Shown piece after piece: positions 14,848 to 24,081 of a stretch of DNA of 43,960 bases. The translations under genes were made by a program, and so were the position numbers. The notes under the pieces were generated by a model. It saw only the letters and a program-made list of their open reading frames with translations, had not been told where the DNA came from and made no database searches. The stretch is from positions 1 to 43,960 of the forward strand of contig JACQAP010000022.1 in the NCBI GenBank assembly GCA_016194905.1, read 5' to 3'. Numbering within the stretch: the first letter of the stretch is position 1; each line of letters starts with the position of its first letter. Origin of the DNA: Betaproteobacteria bacterium. GTDB lineage: Bacteria > Pseudomonadota > Gammaproteobacteria > Burkholderiales > JACQAP01.

Positions 14848-16047
14848 ATGAAGAAGAGTCTAATTGCAGTGGCGGTAGCGGGCCTGTTCGCCGCACCGGT
14901 CGCAATGGCGGAAGTCACGCTGAGCGGCGCCATCAACCTCGGCATCGAAATCGCAAAATCGAGCTCTAGCACGGTATTAGGTGTCCCCATTGCCAACGGG
15001 TTGACGAAGACGTTGCTGAACAGAAACTACTCACACGTGGACTTGGAGTCGGTTGACGACATCGGCGGCGGCAACAAGGTGATTTTCCACTATCAGTTGA
15101 TCGCTTCTCCGCAAAGCACCGGCGTCGACAACACCAACCGTAACAGCTTCCTGGGTGTGGCCGGCAGTTGGGGTGCGTTTAAGATGGGCACGAACGAAAA
15201 CGTGTACGAGCGCATGATGTACACGGCCGACCCGCTCGACGGCGCACTCGGACCCGGCGGCAACCTGATGATCCTCGGCACACCTGGACTTGGTACTGCA
15301 TTTGATACTGGTCAGGGCGGCTGCAGCCCGACCAATTCTGGCGCCGGATGTATCGGTTTCTATCGCCGTACCGACCAGACCATCTGGTACGAAAGCCCGA
15401 ACTTCAATGGCTTCGCGTTCGAAGTCGACTACACCCTGAGCGCATTCAAATCAAGCCCAATAGGGGGTTCCTCGTTCGATCCCAAGATTCTGTCAGTCGG
15501 TGGCAAGTTCCAGCCTGAAGGCGCGCCGTTCTACGTCGACCTCTCTTACGAAAAGCATGAAGACCTTTTTGCGCTGAACGCTCTGAACTTGAGTGGTGTT
15601 CCTGCAACTTCAAGCAGCGATACGGGTATTCAGGTCGGTGGCGGCTACATGATCGGCGATCTGGGTCTGCATGTTCGCTACGAACAGTTGAAGTACAAGA
15701 GCGATGGCACGTCAGCCCTCGATACTAACGAACTTAAGCGTACCGCATACTGGTTCGGCGTGAAGTACAACCTGCCGTCTGGCTATGTCGGCGGTGAAAT
15801 TGGCATCGCACAAAATTGGAAGATCAACATTACCGGAGTGGGTTCGGGTACTGCCAACGATACGGGTGCGAAGATGTTCGGCATCGGCTACTTCCACAAC
15901 TTGTCGAAGCAATCGCAACTGCAATTTATCTACGCCCGTACCGACAATGCGGACCTCGCGACTTACACCCAAGCAGGCGCACCGAACGGTGGCCTCCCCG
16001 GGTCCGATCACCAAGTTTTTCACGTCGGCATCAAGCACACCTACTGA
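14848..16047 (+). CDS. Gram-negative porin (Burkholderiales type)
   Basis: Outer-membrane 16-stranded beta-barrel porin, forming trimeric diffusion channels in the known family. The 399-residue precursor has a clean signal peptide (MKKSLIAVAVAGLFAAPVAMA, cut before EVTLSG), the typical first strand EVTLSGAINLGIE, alternating amphipathic strands throughout, the loop region with SRNSFLGVAGSWGAFKMGTNEN-like sequence (constriction-loop start), and a C-terminal strand ending in aromatic Tyr (VFHVGIKHTY). ATG 14848 with AAAGGAG upstream is the true start; the frame is open further upstream without coding character. Followed by a strong terminator. Substrate range cannot be inferred. Confidence 0.92.
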   Translation: MKKSLIAVAVAGLFAAPVAMAEVTLSGAINLGIEIAKSSSSTVLGVPIANGLTKTLLNRNYSHVDLESVDDIGGGNKVIFHYQLIASPQSTGVDNTNRNSFLGVAGSWGAFKMGTNENVYERMMYTADPLDGALGPGGNLMILGTPGLGTAFDTGQGGCSPTNSGAGCIGFYRRTDQTIWYESPNFNGFAFEVDYTLSAFKSSPIGGSSFDPKILSVGGKFQPEGAPFYVDLSYEKHEDLFALNALNLSGVPATSSSDTGIQVGGGYMIGDLGLHVRYEQLKYKSDGTSALDTNELKRTAYWFGVKYNLPSGYVGGEIGIAQNWKINITGVGSGTANDTGAKMFGIGYFHNLSKQSQLQFIYARTDNADLATYTQAGAPNGGLPGSDHQVFHVGIKHTY

Positions 16048-16078
16048 TCTGGCCTGACCAGAGAAGTCAATGTGATCC

Positions 16079-16109
16079 AACGGGCGCCTTCGGGCGCCCG
16101 TTTTTTTTT
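16079..16109 (+). terminator. Rho-independent terminator of the porin gene
   Basis: AACGGGCGCC and GGCGCCCGTT form a 10-bp stem closed by a TTCG tetraloop, followed by an unbroken T-tract. It lies 30 nt after the porin stop codon. Confidence 0.92.
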
Positions 16110-16175
16110 GCTCCTGGAAATCGAAAAAGACGCTCACCGCGGTGAGAGTTGGTTGTTTGGTGAGGATGGTAGTTT

Positions 16176-17420
16176 TTAAGATTTCACGGTGAAACGAGAG
16201 AGCGCCCGACGCAGATCGGCTCGTATCGCCGGCAGCCCACGCATTAGTGCCAAGGCGCCGAGCAGGCAGCAGGTTCCCTCGACCATCGCTGTGACCGGCG
16301 CGCCAAGCTTCCCGGCAAGTGAACCGGCGATCAGCCCGCCTAACGGCGCCATTCCAAGGAACGCCATTGCGTAGAAGCTGATGATGCGCCCGCGCTTGTC
16401 GTCGTCGACGATGGTTTGCAGCATCATGTTCACCGATGCGGCCGTGACGATGATGCCGAAGCCAAGGCAGGCCATGAATGCCAGCGAAACCCAGTAAATC
16501 TTCGAAACGCCGACCAGCACCAGCGCGATACCGGCAGCAGCCGACGTGAATGGCACCAATCTGCTCAATTCAAATACGTTCGGCCGCGTGGTCAGAAATG
16601 CGGTGCCAATGACCGCGCCGAGCCCGGCGCTGCCGACCAGAAACCCCAACGTGTGAGCGTCGCCGTCAAATACGTCGCGAGCGAATATCGGCATCAATAC
16701 CATATAAGGCGATGCGGTCAGGCTGATCAGCGCGACCAGCGTCAGAAAGAGCCGGATCGGTCGCGTATTCCACGCATAGCGCGCGGCGACCGCGAGATCA
16801 TTCAGTAGCGACCCCGGTACAACGACAGCGGATCTTGGCGGCAGGCGCATCAGGGTGACCGAGGCGATGATCGCCATGAAGCTCACCGAGTTGATCAGGA
16901 AGCACCAGCCTTCGCTGACGAAGACCAGCAGCAGACCGGCGATCGACGGTCCGATCAGCCTGCCACTGTTCATCAGGACCGAGTTCAGCGCGATGGCGTT
17001 CGGCAGATCATCGCGTGAATTCACCATCTGGCTGATCAGCGACTGCCGTGCCGGCGTTTCGAAGGCCATGATTACGCCGTACAGGAATCCGAGCAGCAGA
17101 ATCTGCCAGACGCGGATCGTTGCAGTCAGTGTGAGGATGCCCAGTGTCAATGCCTGGGCCGCCGCCAGAGCGTACGCCGCGATCATCAACTTGCGTCGAT
17201 CGTAGCGATCGCTGAGCAGGCCGGCCAGCGGCACGAAAATCAACATCGGAATCTGGCTGCAGAAGGTCACCAGCCCCAGCAGAAATCCGGAACCGGTTGT
17301 TCGGTACACCAGCCAGGAAAGTGCGATCTGCTGGATCCAGGTGCCGATCAGCGAGATGGCCTGGCCGGCGTAGAACAGCCTGAAATTCCGGTGCCTGAAC
17401 GCCCTGAGCGCATGGTTCAT
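16176..17420 (-). CDS. MFS transporter (DHA3/EntS-like)
   Basis: Inner-membrane major facilitator with about 12 hydrophobic segments over 414 residues. The N terminus FRHRNFRLFYAGQAISLIG, the loop motif GLLSDRYDRRKLM (motif A, between helices 2 and 3) and ETPARQSLISQMV are typical of the DHA3 drug/siderophore exporter group related to enterobactin exporter EntS. Substrate unknown. It lies downstream of valS on the same strand, separated by element E, whose end is only 25 nt before the ATG; there is little room for a separate promoter outside the element, so read-through from valS or a promoter inside the element is needed. No strong Shine-Dalgarno. Confidence 0.85.
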   Translation of the reverse strand: MNHALRAFRHRNFRLFYAGQAISLIGTWIQQIALSWLVYRTTGSGFLLGLVTFCSQIPMLIFVPLAGLLSDRYDRRKLMIAAYALAAAQALTLGILTLTATIRVWQILLLGFLYGVIMAFETPARQSLISQMVNSRDDLPNAIALNSVLMNSGRLIGPSIAGLLLVFVSEGWCFLINSVSFMAIIASVTLMRLPPRSAVVVPGSLLNDLAVAARYAWNTRPIRLFLTLVALISLTASPYMVLMPIFARDVFDGDAHTLGFLVGSAGLGAVIGTAFLTTRPNVFELSRLVPFTSAAAGIALVLVGVSKIYWVSLAFMACLGFGIIVTAASVNMMLQTIVDDDKRGRIISFYAMAFLGMAPLGGLIAGSLAGKLGAPVTAMVEGTCCLLGALALMRGLPAIRADLRRALSRFTVKS

Positions 17421-17445
17421 GCTTGACCGCTTATTTCAAAGCGCA

Positions 17446-17672
17446 TTCACCGCGGAGGACGCAGAGGACGCGGAGGAAGAGCAAAAACAGAAGAAAATAT
17501 CCGAAAGTAAAAATCTGGCATTGGTGGTCACTTCGGCAGCGGGCCTGCTCTTCGCTCTCACATGTTCTTCCTTGTTTCTGATTTTCCTCCGGCGCCGCTT
17601 CGGCGCACTCCCCGCAAGCGGCCGACTACGTCGGTAACGTGTCCGTGCGCCGCTCTGCGTCCTCCGCGGTGA
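17446..17672. mobile_element. Inverted-repeat element E (valS|MFS spacer), 227 bp, non-coding
   Basis: The outer 19 nt of the two ends (TCACCGCGGAGGACGCAGA and its complement) are perfectly inverted. The left end continues the 9-nt period (GGAGGACGC, AGAGGACGC, GGAGGAAG). The internal part aligns with element C on the opposite strand over its whole length. Between that shared part and the right end sits an extra ~65-nt module shared with element B. It lies 23 nt after the valS stop codon (valS is on the minus strand). Confidence 0.8.
17589..17653. repeat. Nested module shared by elements E and B
   Basis: From CGCTTCGGCGCACTCCCC to the right repeat end this segment matches the reverse complement of 8095-8172 with about six differences in ~76 nt. 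Its ends GGCGCAC and GTGCGCC are inverted copies, so it folds on itself. It is absent from element C, which otherwise matches E, so it behaves as an insertion within the element. Confidence 0.7.
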
Positions 17673-17695
17673 GTGAGTTTAGTTTTTCAAGTTCT

Positions 17696-20515
17696 TCAGC
17701 TAAGCGAAGCGAGTTGGGATTTGACCTTCTCCAGCGTCCCGGTGAAGCCGGACAACCTTTCCCTCTCCTGCGCGACCACGTTTACCGGTGCCCGCTCGAC
17801 GAAGCCCGCGTTCGAAAGCTTGCTGCTGGCTTTCACGATTTCGCTTTCGAGCCGGGCAATTTCCTTGGAAAGGCGTTCGCGCTCGGCTGCAACGTCAACC
17901 TCGATCTTCAGCATCAGACGATAGTCGCCGATAATCTGCACGGGAGCTGCAACCGCATTCCTTTCCGGCACCAATTCAGCGACGATTTCCACTTCGGACA
18001 GTTTTGCCAAAGCTTTCAGCGCAGGAGAAAACTCCCGCAAAAGCGCCGCATTTCCCGAAATGACCAACGGGACGCGTTGAGCGGGTGAGATTTCCATTTC
18101 ACCGCGCAATGCCCTGCAGGCCTCCACCAGCGATTTCAGTTGTCCGACCCAGGCCTCGGCCTGGTCGTCTATCTTCGACGGCTGCGAAGCGGGGTAAGGT
18201 TGCAGCATGATTGACGCTTCGCCGCCGGGATGGCGATCCGCCAGCGGCGCGACCTTTTGCCACAGCTCCTCGGTGATGAACGGAATGATCGGGTGCGCCA
18301 GGCGCAGCGTCGCTTCGAGCACGCGCAGCAAGGTACGCCGGGTCGCGCGTTGCTGGGTGCCGGTCCCGACCTGCATTTGAACTTTTGCGATTTCGACATA
18401 CCAGTCGCAGTACTCGTCCCATACGAACTTGTAGATCGCGCCCGCAGCGTTGTCGAACCGGTATTCGGCGAAACCCTTTTCCACATCTGCCTCGGTACGC
18501 TGCAGAATACTGACGATCCAGCGGTCGGCCTGAGAGAAATCCAGATAACCGCCCGGACCGCACTCTTCGACGGCGTGTTCCTTGAGGCCGCAGTCCTTGC
18601 CTTCGCAATTCATCAGCACGAAGCGGCTCGCGTTCCACAGCTTGTTGCAGAAATTGCGGTAGCCCTCGCAGCGGTTCAGATCGAAATTAAGGGTTCGCGC
18701 GAACGTCGCCAGGGACGCAAAAGTAAATCGCATTGCATCGGCGCCGAATCCCGGAATGCCTTGCGGATAATTCTTGCGTATGGTCTTTTCGATCTTCTGC
18801 TTGTGCTCTGCGCGCAGCAATCCGACCGTGGATTTCGCCACCAGCTCTTCGAGCGCGATACCGTCGATCAGATCCAGCGGATCGATGGTATTGCCCTTCG
18901 ACTTCGACATTTTCTGGCCTTCGGCATCGCGCACGATGGCGTTGATGTACACGTCGCGGAAGGGCACTTTGCCGGTGAAGTGCAGCGTCATCATGATCAT
19001 CCGCGCAACCCAGAAGAAAATGATGTCGAAACCCGTCACCAGCACCGATGAGGGCAGGAACCGCTCCAGATCGCGGGTCTTCTCCGGCCAGCCGAGCGAG
19101 GTGAACGGCACCAGCGCGGAGGAAAACCAGGTGTCGAGTACGTCTTCATCGCGCCTGAGCGCGCCGGCGTAGCCTTTCGCGGTGGCGTGTTTTCTCGCTT
19201 CTTCCTCGCTGCCGCCGACATAGATATTGCCGTCCTCGCCGTACCACGCGGGAATCTGGTGGCCCCACCACAATTGTCGCGAAATGCACCAGTCCTGAAT
19301 GTTCTCCAGCCAGTGATTGTAAAAGTTAGTCCAATGTTCCGGATGGAACTTCACCTCGCCATCGGCTACGCAATCCAGACCGCGCTTCGCGAGGCCTTCC
19401 ATTTTCACGAACCACTGATCGGTGAGCATCGGCTCGACAATCACGCCGGTGCGGCCCGAGCGCGGCACCTTCAGCTTGTGCGGCTTCTCCGAGACGACCA
19501 GGCCCCGCGCCCGCAAATCGGCCAGCACGCGCTTGCGGGCTTCGAAGCGCTCCAGTCCTCGATACTTCTCAGGCGCGTGATCGTTGATTCTGGCATCCAG
19601 CGTCATGATGTTGATCAGCGGGAGTCCGTGCCGGTTGCCGACGGCGTAGTCATTGAAATCGTGCGCCGGCGTGATTTTCACGCAGCCGGTGCCGAATTCC
19701 GGATCGACATAGTCGTCGGCGATGACCGGGATCGTCCGTCCGCTCAGTGGCAGTTGCAGCTGCTTGCCGACCAGCGCCTTGTAGCGCTCGTCGTCGGGAT
19801 GGACCGCGACGGCGACGTCGCCGAGCATGGTTTCCGGACGCGTGGTGGCGACAACCAGGCTGCCGTTACCGTCGACGAACGGATAGCGGATTTCCCAGAG
19901 GCGGCCCTCTTCTTCCTCGCTGTCGACCTCGAGGTCGGATACCGCGGTGCCCAGCACCGGATCCCAGTTCACCAGCCGCTTGCCGCGATAGATCAGGCCT
20001 TCCTCGTGCAGCCGCACAAAGACTTCGACGACCGCGCGCGACATCTTCGCGTCCATCGTGAAGTAGCCGCTCTTCTGTCTTTCGGTGTCGGCGAAGGTCC
20101 AGTTGCCGGACGCGCCGAGGCGTCGCATCTGCCGGGTGATGGTCGATCCCGATTGCTGTTTCCATTCCCAGACGCGTTCGAGGAACTTGTCGCGCTCCAG
20201 GTCGTGCCGGGTCTTGCCTTCGAGCTCCAGTTGGCGCTCGACCACGATCTGCGTGGCGATACCGGCGTGGTCCGTGCCAACCACCCAGTTGGTGGCGAAG
20301 CCGCGCATGCGGTGGTAGCGGATCAATGCATCCATGAGCGTCTGCTGGAATGCGTGGCCCATGTGCAAGGTGCCGGTGACATTGGGCGGCGGAAGCTGGA
20401 TGCAGTACGCCGGGTTCCTGTCTTCGCCACGCACTGCGAAATAGCCCCGAGATTCCCAGGTCGGGTACCAGCGTTGCTCGATGTCCTTCGGCTCGAAGCT
20501 CTTTGCGAGTTCCAT
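17696..20515 (-). CDS. valS: Valyl-tRNA synthetase
   Basis: Class I aminoacyl-tRNA synthetase charging tRNA-Val, with an editing domain against threonine. The 939-residue protein has the HIGH-type motif HMGH (51-54) in [15 protein letters not shown], the CP1 editing domain ([15 protein letters not shown]), the KMSKSKGN motif near residue 535, an anticodon-binding helical domain and a C-terminal coiled coil ([20 protein letters not shown]) characteristic of ValRS. Length is usual. It follows a hypothetical gene and holC on the same strand, an order common in proteobacteria. Start ATG 20515 lacks a strong Shine-Dalgarno. Confidence 0.97.
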   Translation of the reverse strand: MELAKSFEPKDIEQRWYPTWESRGYFAVRGEDRNPAYCIQLPPPNVTGTLHMGHAFQQTLMDALIRYHRMRGFATNWVVGTDHAGIATQIVVERQLELEGKTRHDLERDKFLERVWEWKQQSGSTITRQMRRLGASGNWTFADTERQKSGYFTMDAKMSRAVVEVFVRLHEEGLIYRGKRLVNWDPVLGTAVSDLEVDSEEEEGRLWEIRYPFVDGNGSLVVATTRPETMLGDVAVAVHPDDERYKALVGKQLQLPLSGRTIPVIADDYVDPEFGTGCVKITPAHDFNDYAVGNRHGLPLINIMTLDARINDHAPEKYRGLERFEARKRVLADLRARGLVVSEKPHKLKVPRSGRTGVIVEPMLTDQWFVKMEGLAKRGLDCVADGEVKFHPEHWTNFYNHWLENIQDWCISRQLWWGHQIPAWYGEDGNIYVGGSEEEARKHATAKGYAGALRRDEDVLDTWFSSALVPFTSLGWPEKTRDLERFLPSSVLVTGFDIIFFWVARMIMMTLHFTGKVPFRDVYINAIVRDAEGQKMSKSKGNTIDPLDLIDGIALEELVAKSTVGLLRAEHKQKIEKTIRKNYPQGIPGFGADAMRFTFASLATFARTLNFDLNRCEGYRNFCNKLWNASRFVLMNCEGKDCGLKEHAVEECGPGGYLDFSQADRWIVSILQRTEADVEKGFAEYRFDNAAGAIYKFVWDEYCDWYVEIAKVQMQVGTGTQQRATRRTLLRVLEATLRLAHPIIPFITEELWQKVAPLADRHPGGEASIMLQPYPASQPSKIDDQAEAWVGQLKSLVEACRALRGEMEISPAQRVPLVISGNAALLREFSPALKALAKLSEVEIVAELVPERNAVAAPVQIIGDYRLMLKIEVDVAAERERLSKEIARLESEIVKASSKLSNAGFVERAPVNVVAQERERLSGFTGTLEKVKSQLASLS

Positions 20516-20544
20516 TTGTCAGGGGAAAAATTTCAAGCGGCGAA

Positions 20545-21012
20545 TTATAGCCGACCGTCGTCGTCGGGCCGCGAGGGATCGGGTGTTTTCACCGTGATCG
20601 CGGCGCGTACCGCGGCAGGTAGCGCGCGTCTGAGTTCGGCGACCAGCCGATCGAGCATGCGTGCCTGCATCGCGTCGCCGCCGATTTGCGTCCGCAACCT
20701 CGCGTGCTCGGCTTCGAGGGCGATAGCCATTCGCCGCAGTATCAGCACGCTGCTGATCGCGCTGGGGCGGGCCGGTGAAGGCGGAAGCTTCGTCGGTCGG
20801 CCGGGTCCACTCACGACATCGCGCAGAATCGGAATTTCATCGTCGACCGGGACGGCTTCTTCCCGGGATGCATCCGTCAGCACCGGGACGGCGTCGGCAA
20901 CCGCCGTCTTTGGCCGGTGCCGGTTCAGCAGCTGATCGATCTTGCCGAGAACGTCGTCGTGCTGGTCGGCCTCGAGGGTCGGTTCGGGTCCGCGGGGGAT
21001 TTCCTCGGCCAT
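20545..21012 (-). CDS. Conserved-position hypothetical protein between holC and valS
   Basis: A 155-residue hydrophilic protein with no signal or membrane segment. The N-terminal half is acidic with the short motif VPVLTD and a second similar DEIPILRDVV; the C-terminal half (about 88-138) is predicted helical with LEAEHARLRTQIGGDAMQARML-like heptads. Its ATG overlaps the holC stop as TAATG, so it is translationally coupled to holC. I do not recognise a domain. Position next to the pol III chi subunit might suggest a link to replication, but that is only context. Confidence 0.7.
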   Translation of the reverse strand: MAEEIPRGPEPTLEADQHDDVLGKIDQLLNRHRPKTAVADAVPVLTDASREEAVPVDDEIPILRDVVSGPGRPTKLPPSPARPSAISSVLILRRMAIALEAEHARLRTQIGGDAMQARMLDRLVAELRRALPAAVRAAITVKTPDPSRPDDDGRL

Positions 21013-21440
21013 TACGAAACAGGCGCTCCGAGCTGATGCGTGCGGATTTCGTAGCCGCGATCACGGTAAAAGCGAAAGCGCGCGCGCGCGGCTTCGCGGT
21101 CGGCATCCCCGGTGCCGACGATTTCCACCAGCCGCTGAAAACGGCTGAAGAACGGGGGCGTCTGATCGCAAAGATTCACGAGAACCTGGTCGTGGACCAG
21201 TGGATCAGCGACGTGGTCGACGATGACCGGCGTGACCGGAGCGAGCCGGTCACCGCTGCGACAGTGCGGCACGAATCCCGTGGAAGGCGCACTCCAGATC
21301 AACTTGCTGAGCCGCGCGGTTTCCGCGGAATCCGTTGTCAGCAGCATCACTCGCATGCCGCGCGCCAACGCCTTGATGGTCAGCGCGCAGGCTGTCTGCA
21401 GCTTGTTGTCGGCGTTGGTATAGAACAGGACTTCAGTCAC
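21012..21440 (-). CDS. holC: DNA polymerase III chi subunit
   Basis: Chi subunit of the clamp-loader complex, bridging psi and single-strand-binding protein SSB. From GTG 21440 the 142-residue protein begins VTEVLFYTNADNKLQTACAL, matching chi N termini, and contains the family block SAPSTGFVPHC and the late HDQVLVNLCDQTPPFFSRF. The frame is open upstream, but the extra 37 residues lie inside pepA in another frame and look non-coding. The GTG overlaps the pepA stop (GTGA), and its own stop overlaps the next start (TAATG), a tightly coupled pepA-holC-hypothetical-valS operon. Confidence 0.9.
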   Translation of the reverse strand: MTEVLFYTNADNKLQTACALTIKALARGMRVMLLTTDSAETARLSKLIWSAPSTGFVPHCRSGDRLAPVTPVIVDHVADPLVHDQVLVNLCDQTPPFFSRFQRLVEIVGTGDADREAARARFRFYRDRGYEIRTHQLGAPVS

Positions 21441-22921
21441 CAGCCTGCGCGCGTCATGAGGAATTGCGTAAGCAACGGCACCGGTCGCCCGGTCGAACCC
21501 TTCTCGCGTCCGGACTTCCAGGCGGTGCCGGCGATGTCCAGGTGAGCCCATTTGAATTTCTTCGCGAAACGCGAGAGGAAGCAGGCGGCGGTGATGCTGC
21601 CGCCAGGCCGACCGCCGATGTTCGCCATGTCGGCGAAATTACTCTTGAGCTGCTCCTGATAATCTTCCCAGGCCGGCATAAGCCACACACGGTCCCAGGA
21701 TGTCTGTCCCGCGGCGACCACTTCGTCTGCTAGCCGGTCGTCATTGGTGAACAAACCCGAAGCCACATGGCCCAGCGCGATGACGCACGCACCGGTCAGG
21801 GTCGCAATGTCGATCACTGCAGCCGGTTCGAAGCGCTCCGAATAGGTCAGGGCGTCGCACAGGATCAACCGGCCCTCGGCATCGGTATTCAGGATCTCGA
21901 TGGTCTGGCCCGACATGCTGGTCACGATGTCGCCCGGTCGCGTCGCGTTGCCGCCGGGCATATTCTCCGTCGTCGGAATGACGCCGATCACATTCAGCGG
22001 GAGTTTCATCGCGGCGACCGCGCTTAGGGTGCCGAGCACGCTGCCCGCGCCCGACATGTCGTACTTCATTTCGTCCATCTCGGCACTGGGTTTCAACGAA
22101 ATTCCACCCGTGTCGAAGGTGATGCCTTTGCCAACCAGGACCACGGGCTTCTGCTTTTTCGAGGCCCCGTAATACTCGATGGTGATGAGCTTGGGTGCCT
22201 GGCGGCTGCCGTCGGATACGGACAGCAGGGATCCCATGCCCAGCTTTTCCATATCCCTGCGTTCGAGCACGGTCACTTTCAGTTTGTGGGTTTTGCCCAG
22301 CGCGCGGGCCTGCTCGGCCAGATAACTCGGCGTGCAGATATTCGGCGGGAGATTGCCCAGATCGCGGGCAAAGTTGACGCCCTCGCCGATCGCAATGCCG
22401 CGTTCGACCGCCGTGCTGGCGGACTTGGATTCCCGGACGAGGCCGACAAGGATCCGTTTCAGGTTTTTCCGGTGTCCGCGGGATTTGCTTTTGAGGCGGT
22501 CGAATCGGTAAGTGTTTTCCAAGGACGCCATTGCCACCTGCATCGTCACCCACTTGGCATCGCGATCTTTGACGGCCATGTCCGCAACGTAGAGTGCGGC
22601 TTCCCCGAAGCCTGCCTCCGCAACGGCGCGCACTGCGCCCCGCACGCCGTCGCGATATTCCTTGGCGGCCGTCTCGCCCTCTGCGCCAAATCCGACCAGG
22701 AGCACGCGCTTGCTGGCCACCCCGGCCAGGTCGTAGAGCATCAGGGTCGATCCGGGCTTCGCGTCGAAATCGCCCTGCCTCAGAATTCCTGAAATTCTGC
22801 CTTTGCTGGCACGATCGAGCGCTTGCGCCGCCGCCGATAATTTCGCGGAAGCGAATACGGCGACAGCGACACAATCGCTCTTCAATTTTTCCGGCGCTGC
22901 GGCTTTTATGCTAAATTCCAC
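21437..22921 (-). CDS. pepA: Leucyl aminopeptidase A (M17)
   Basis: Dizinc/dimanganese M17 aminopeptidase that trims N-terminal residues; in E. coli PepA also binds DNA in Xer recombination and carAB control. The 494-residue protein shows the M17 signature NTDAEGRL (about 344-351), VGKGITFDTGGISLKP with metal ligands and the nearby Lys, and KYDMSGAGSV. GTG 22921 is chosen because AGGAG lies just upstream and the reading VEFSIKAAAPEKLK matches family N termini; an upstream ATG at 22954 adds 11 atypical residues. Divergent from lptF with 80 nt between them, a conserved neighbourhood. Confidence 0.95.
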   Translation of the reverse strand: MEFSIKAAAPEKLKSDCVAVAVFASAKLSAAAQALDRASKGRISGILRQGDFDAKPGSTLMLYDLAGVASKRVLLVGFGAEGETAAKEYRDGVRGAVRAVAEAGFGEAALYVADMAVKDRDAKWVTMQVAMASLENTYRFDRLKSKSRGHRKNLKRILVGLVRESKSASTAVERGIAIGEGVNFARDLGNLPPNICTPSYLAEQARALGKTHKLKVTVLERRDMEKLGMGSLLSVSDGSRQAPKLITIEYYGASKKQKPVVLVGKGITFDTGGISLKPSAEMDEMKYDMSGAGSVLGTLSAVAAMKLPLNVIGVIPTTENMPGGNATRPGDIVTSMSGQTIEILNTDAEGRLILCDALTYSERFEPAAVIDIATLTGACVIALGHVASGLFTNDDRLADEVVAAGQTSWDRVWLMPAWEDYQEQLKSNFADMANIGGRPGGSITAACFLSRFAKKFKWAHLDIAGTAWKSGREKGSTGRPVPLLTQFLMTRAGW

Positions 22922-23001
22922 TGCGGACTCCTCATAATGCTGTTTTTCATTCAATTACTTAGGATTATCCCTTCCACGTCGAGCAAAAGTCAAAGTAGCA
23001 C

Positions 23002-24081
23002 ATGATTTTTCAACGCTCCCTGCTGCGGGAGTTCGCCGCAACCGGAATCGCCACCTTCCTCGTCCTGCTGGCGATTACGATCACTACCCAGCTCATCCGG
23101 TTTCTCGGCTTTGCCGCGCGCGGCAACATTTCATCGGATGCGGTCCTGACCTTCCTCGGTTTCGCCAGTCTAAGATACCTGCCCCACCTGCTATCCATCA
23201 CGCTGTTCATCTCGGTGCTGATGACATTGACTCGGAGCTACCGCGATTCCGAAATGGTGGTGTGGTTCACATCCGGGCAGGGGCTCAATTCCTGGATTCG
23301 CCCGGTGTTGATCTATGCCGCACCGGTAACTGTCGTGATCGCGACCCTGAGCTTTTTCCTGTCGCCTTGGGCGATCGCGAAGACCGAGGAGTACCGGCGC
23401 CAGCTCGAGAGCCAGGACGACATCGCCGCGATCTCCCCCGGCGTGTTCAAGGAATCGCGCAATGCCGAACGTGTCTACTTCGTGGAGAAGCTGGCGGCGA
23501 ATCTGGCCACCGTCGCCAACATTTTCGTGCATTCGGACGAGAATGGTGAAATCGGCACCACGATTGCCAAGCGCGGCTACCAGGAAACGGCTCCCAATGG
23601 TGACCGCTTTCTGGTGATGCTTAATGGCAGGCGCTATGTCGGCCCGCCCGGCTCGGCGGAATACCGGATCATCGAGTTCGAGAAATACTCCGTGCGTATC
23701 GAGGCCAGCGAGGTCAAGGAAACGCTGCCCTCGGTCAAAGAACTACCGATGTCGGCGCTGATCTCCGACGAATCCTCAGTAGCGCGCGCCGAGCTGATAT
23801 GGCGCGTCGGATTGCCTCTTAGTGCGCTGGTGCTCAGCTTGCTCGCGATCCCGATGAGTTTTGTCAATCCGCGCGCGGGGCGTTCGCTCAACCTCATGCT
23901 CGCCGCCCTGCTGTACATGGTTTATACCAACCTGCTGTCGATCTTCCAGGCATGGGTCACGCAGCAGAAGGTCGGCGTGTTCTTCGGCATGTGGGCCGTG
24001 CATGTGGTGATGCTGGCGATGGTCGCGATGATGTTCTATTTCCGGCTCTCGGTGCGCTCGTTGCGCAAGCTGAAGCGATGA
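23002..24081 (+). CDS. lptF: LPS export permease LptF
   Basis: Inner-membrane subunit of the LptB2FG ABC transporter that extracts lipopolysaccharide and hands it to LptC/LptA. The 359-residue protein has the family layout: three N-terminal membrane helices, a periplasmic beta-jellyroll domain (about 125-265, with AISPGVFKESRNAERVYFVE) and three C-terminal helices. Family opening RSLLREFAATGIATFLVLLAI is clear. Start ATG 23002 has no strong Shine-Dalgarno. Overlaps lptG by ATGA, the usual arrangement. Confidence 0.95.
   Translation: MIFQRSLLREFAATGIATFLVLLAITITTQLIRFLGFAARGNISSDAVLTFLGFASLRYLPHLLSITLFISVLMTLTRSYRDSEMVVWFTSGQGLNSWIRPVLIYAAPVTVVIATLSFFLSPWAIAKTEEYRRQLESQDDIAAISPGVFKESRNAERVYFVEKLAANLATVANIFVHSDENGEIGTTIAKRGYQETAPNGDRFLVMLNGRRYVGPPGSAEYRIIEFEKYSVRIEASEVKETLPSVKELPMSALISDESSVARAELIWRVGLPLSALVLSLLAIPMSFVNPRAGRSLNLMLAALLYMVYTNLLSIFQAWVTQQKVGVFFGMWAVHVVMLAMVAMMFYFRLSVRSLRKLKR

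Noticed and set aside
17419-17637. Plus-strand frame with TAEDAEDAEEEQ-type sequence across element E
   Set aside because: It is the translated 9-nt-period repeat end; such acidic peptides arise wherever this repeat is read and have no independent coding signal.
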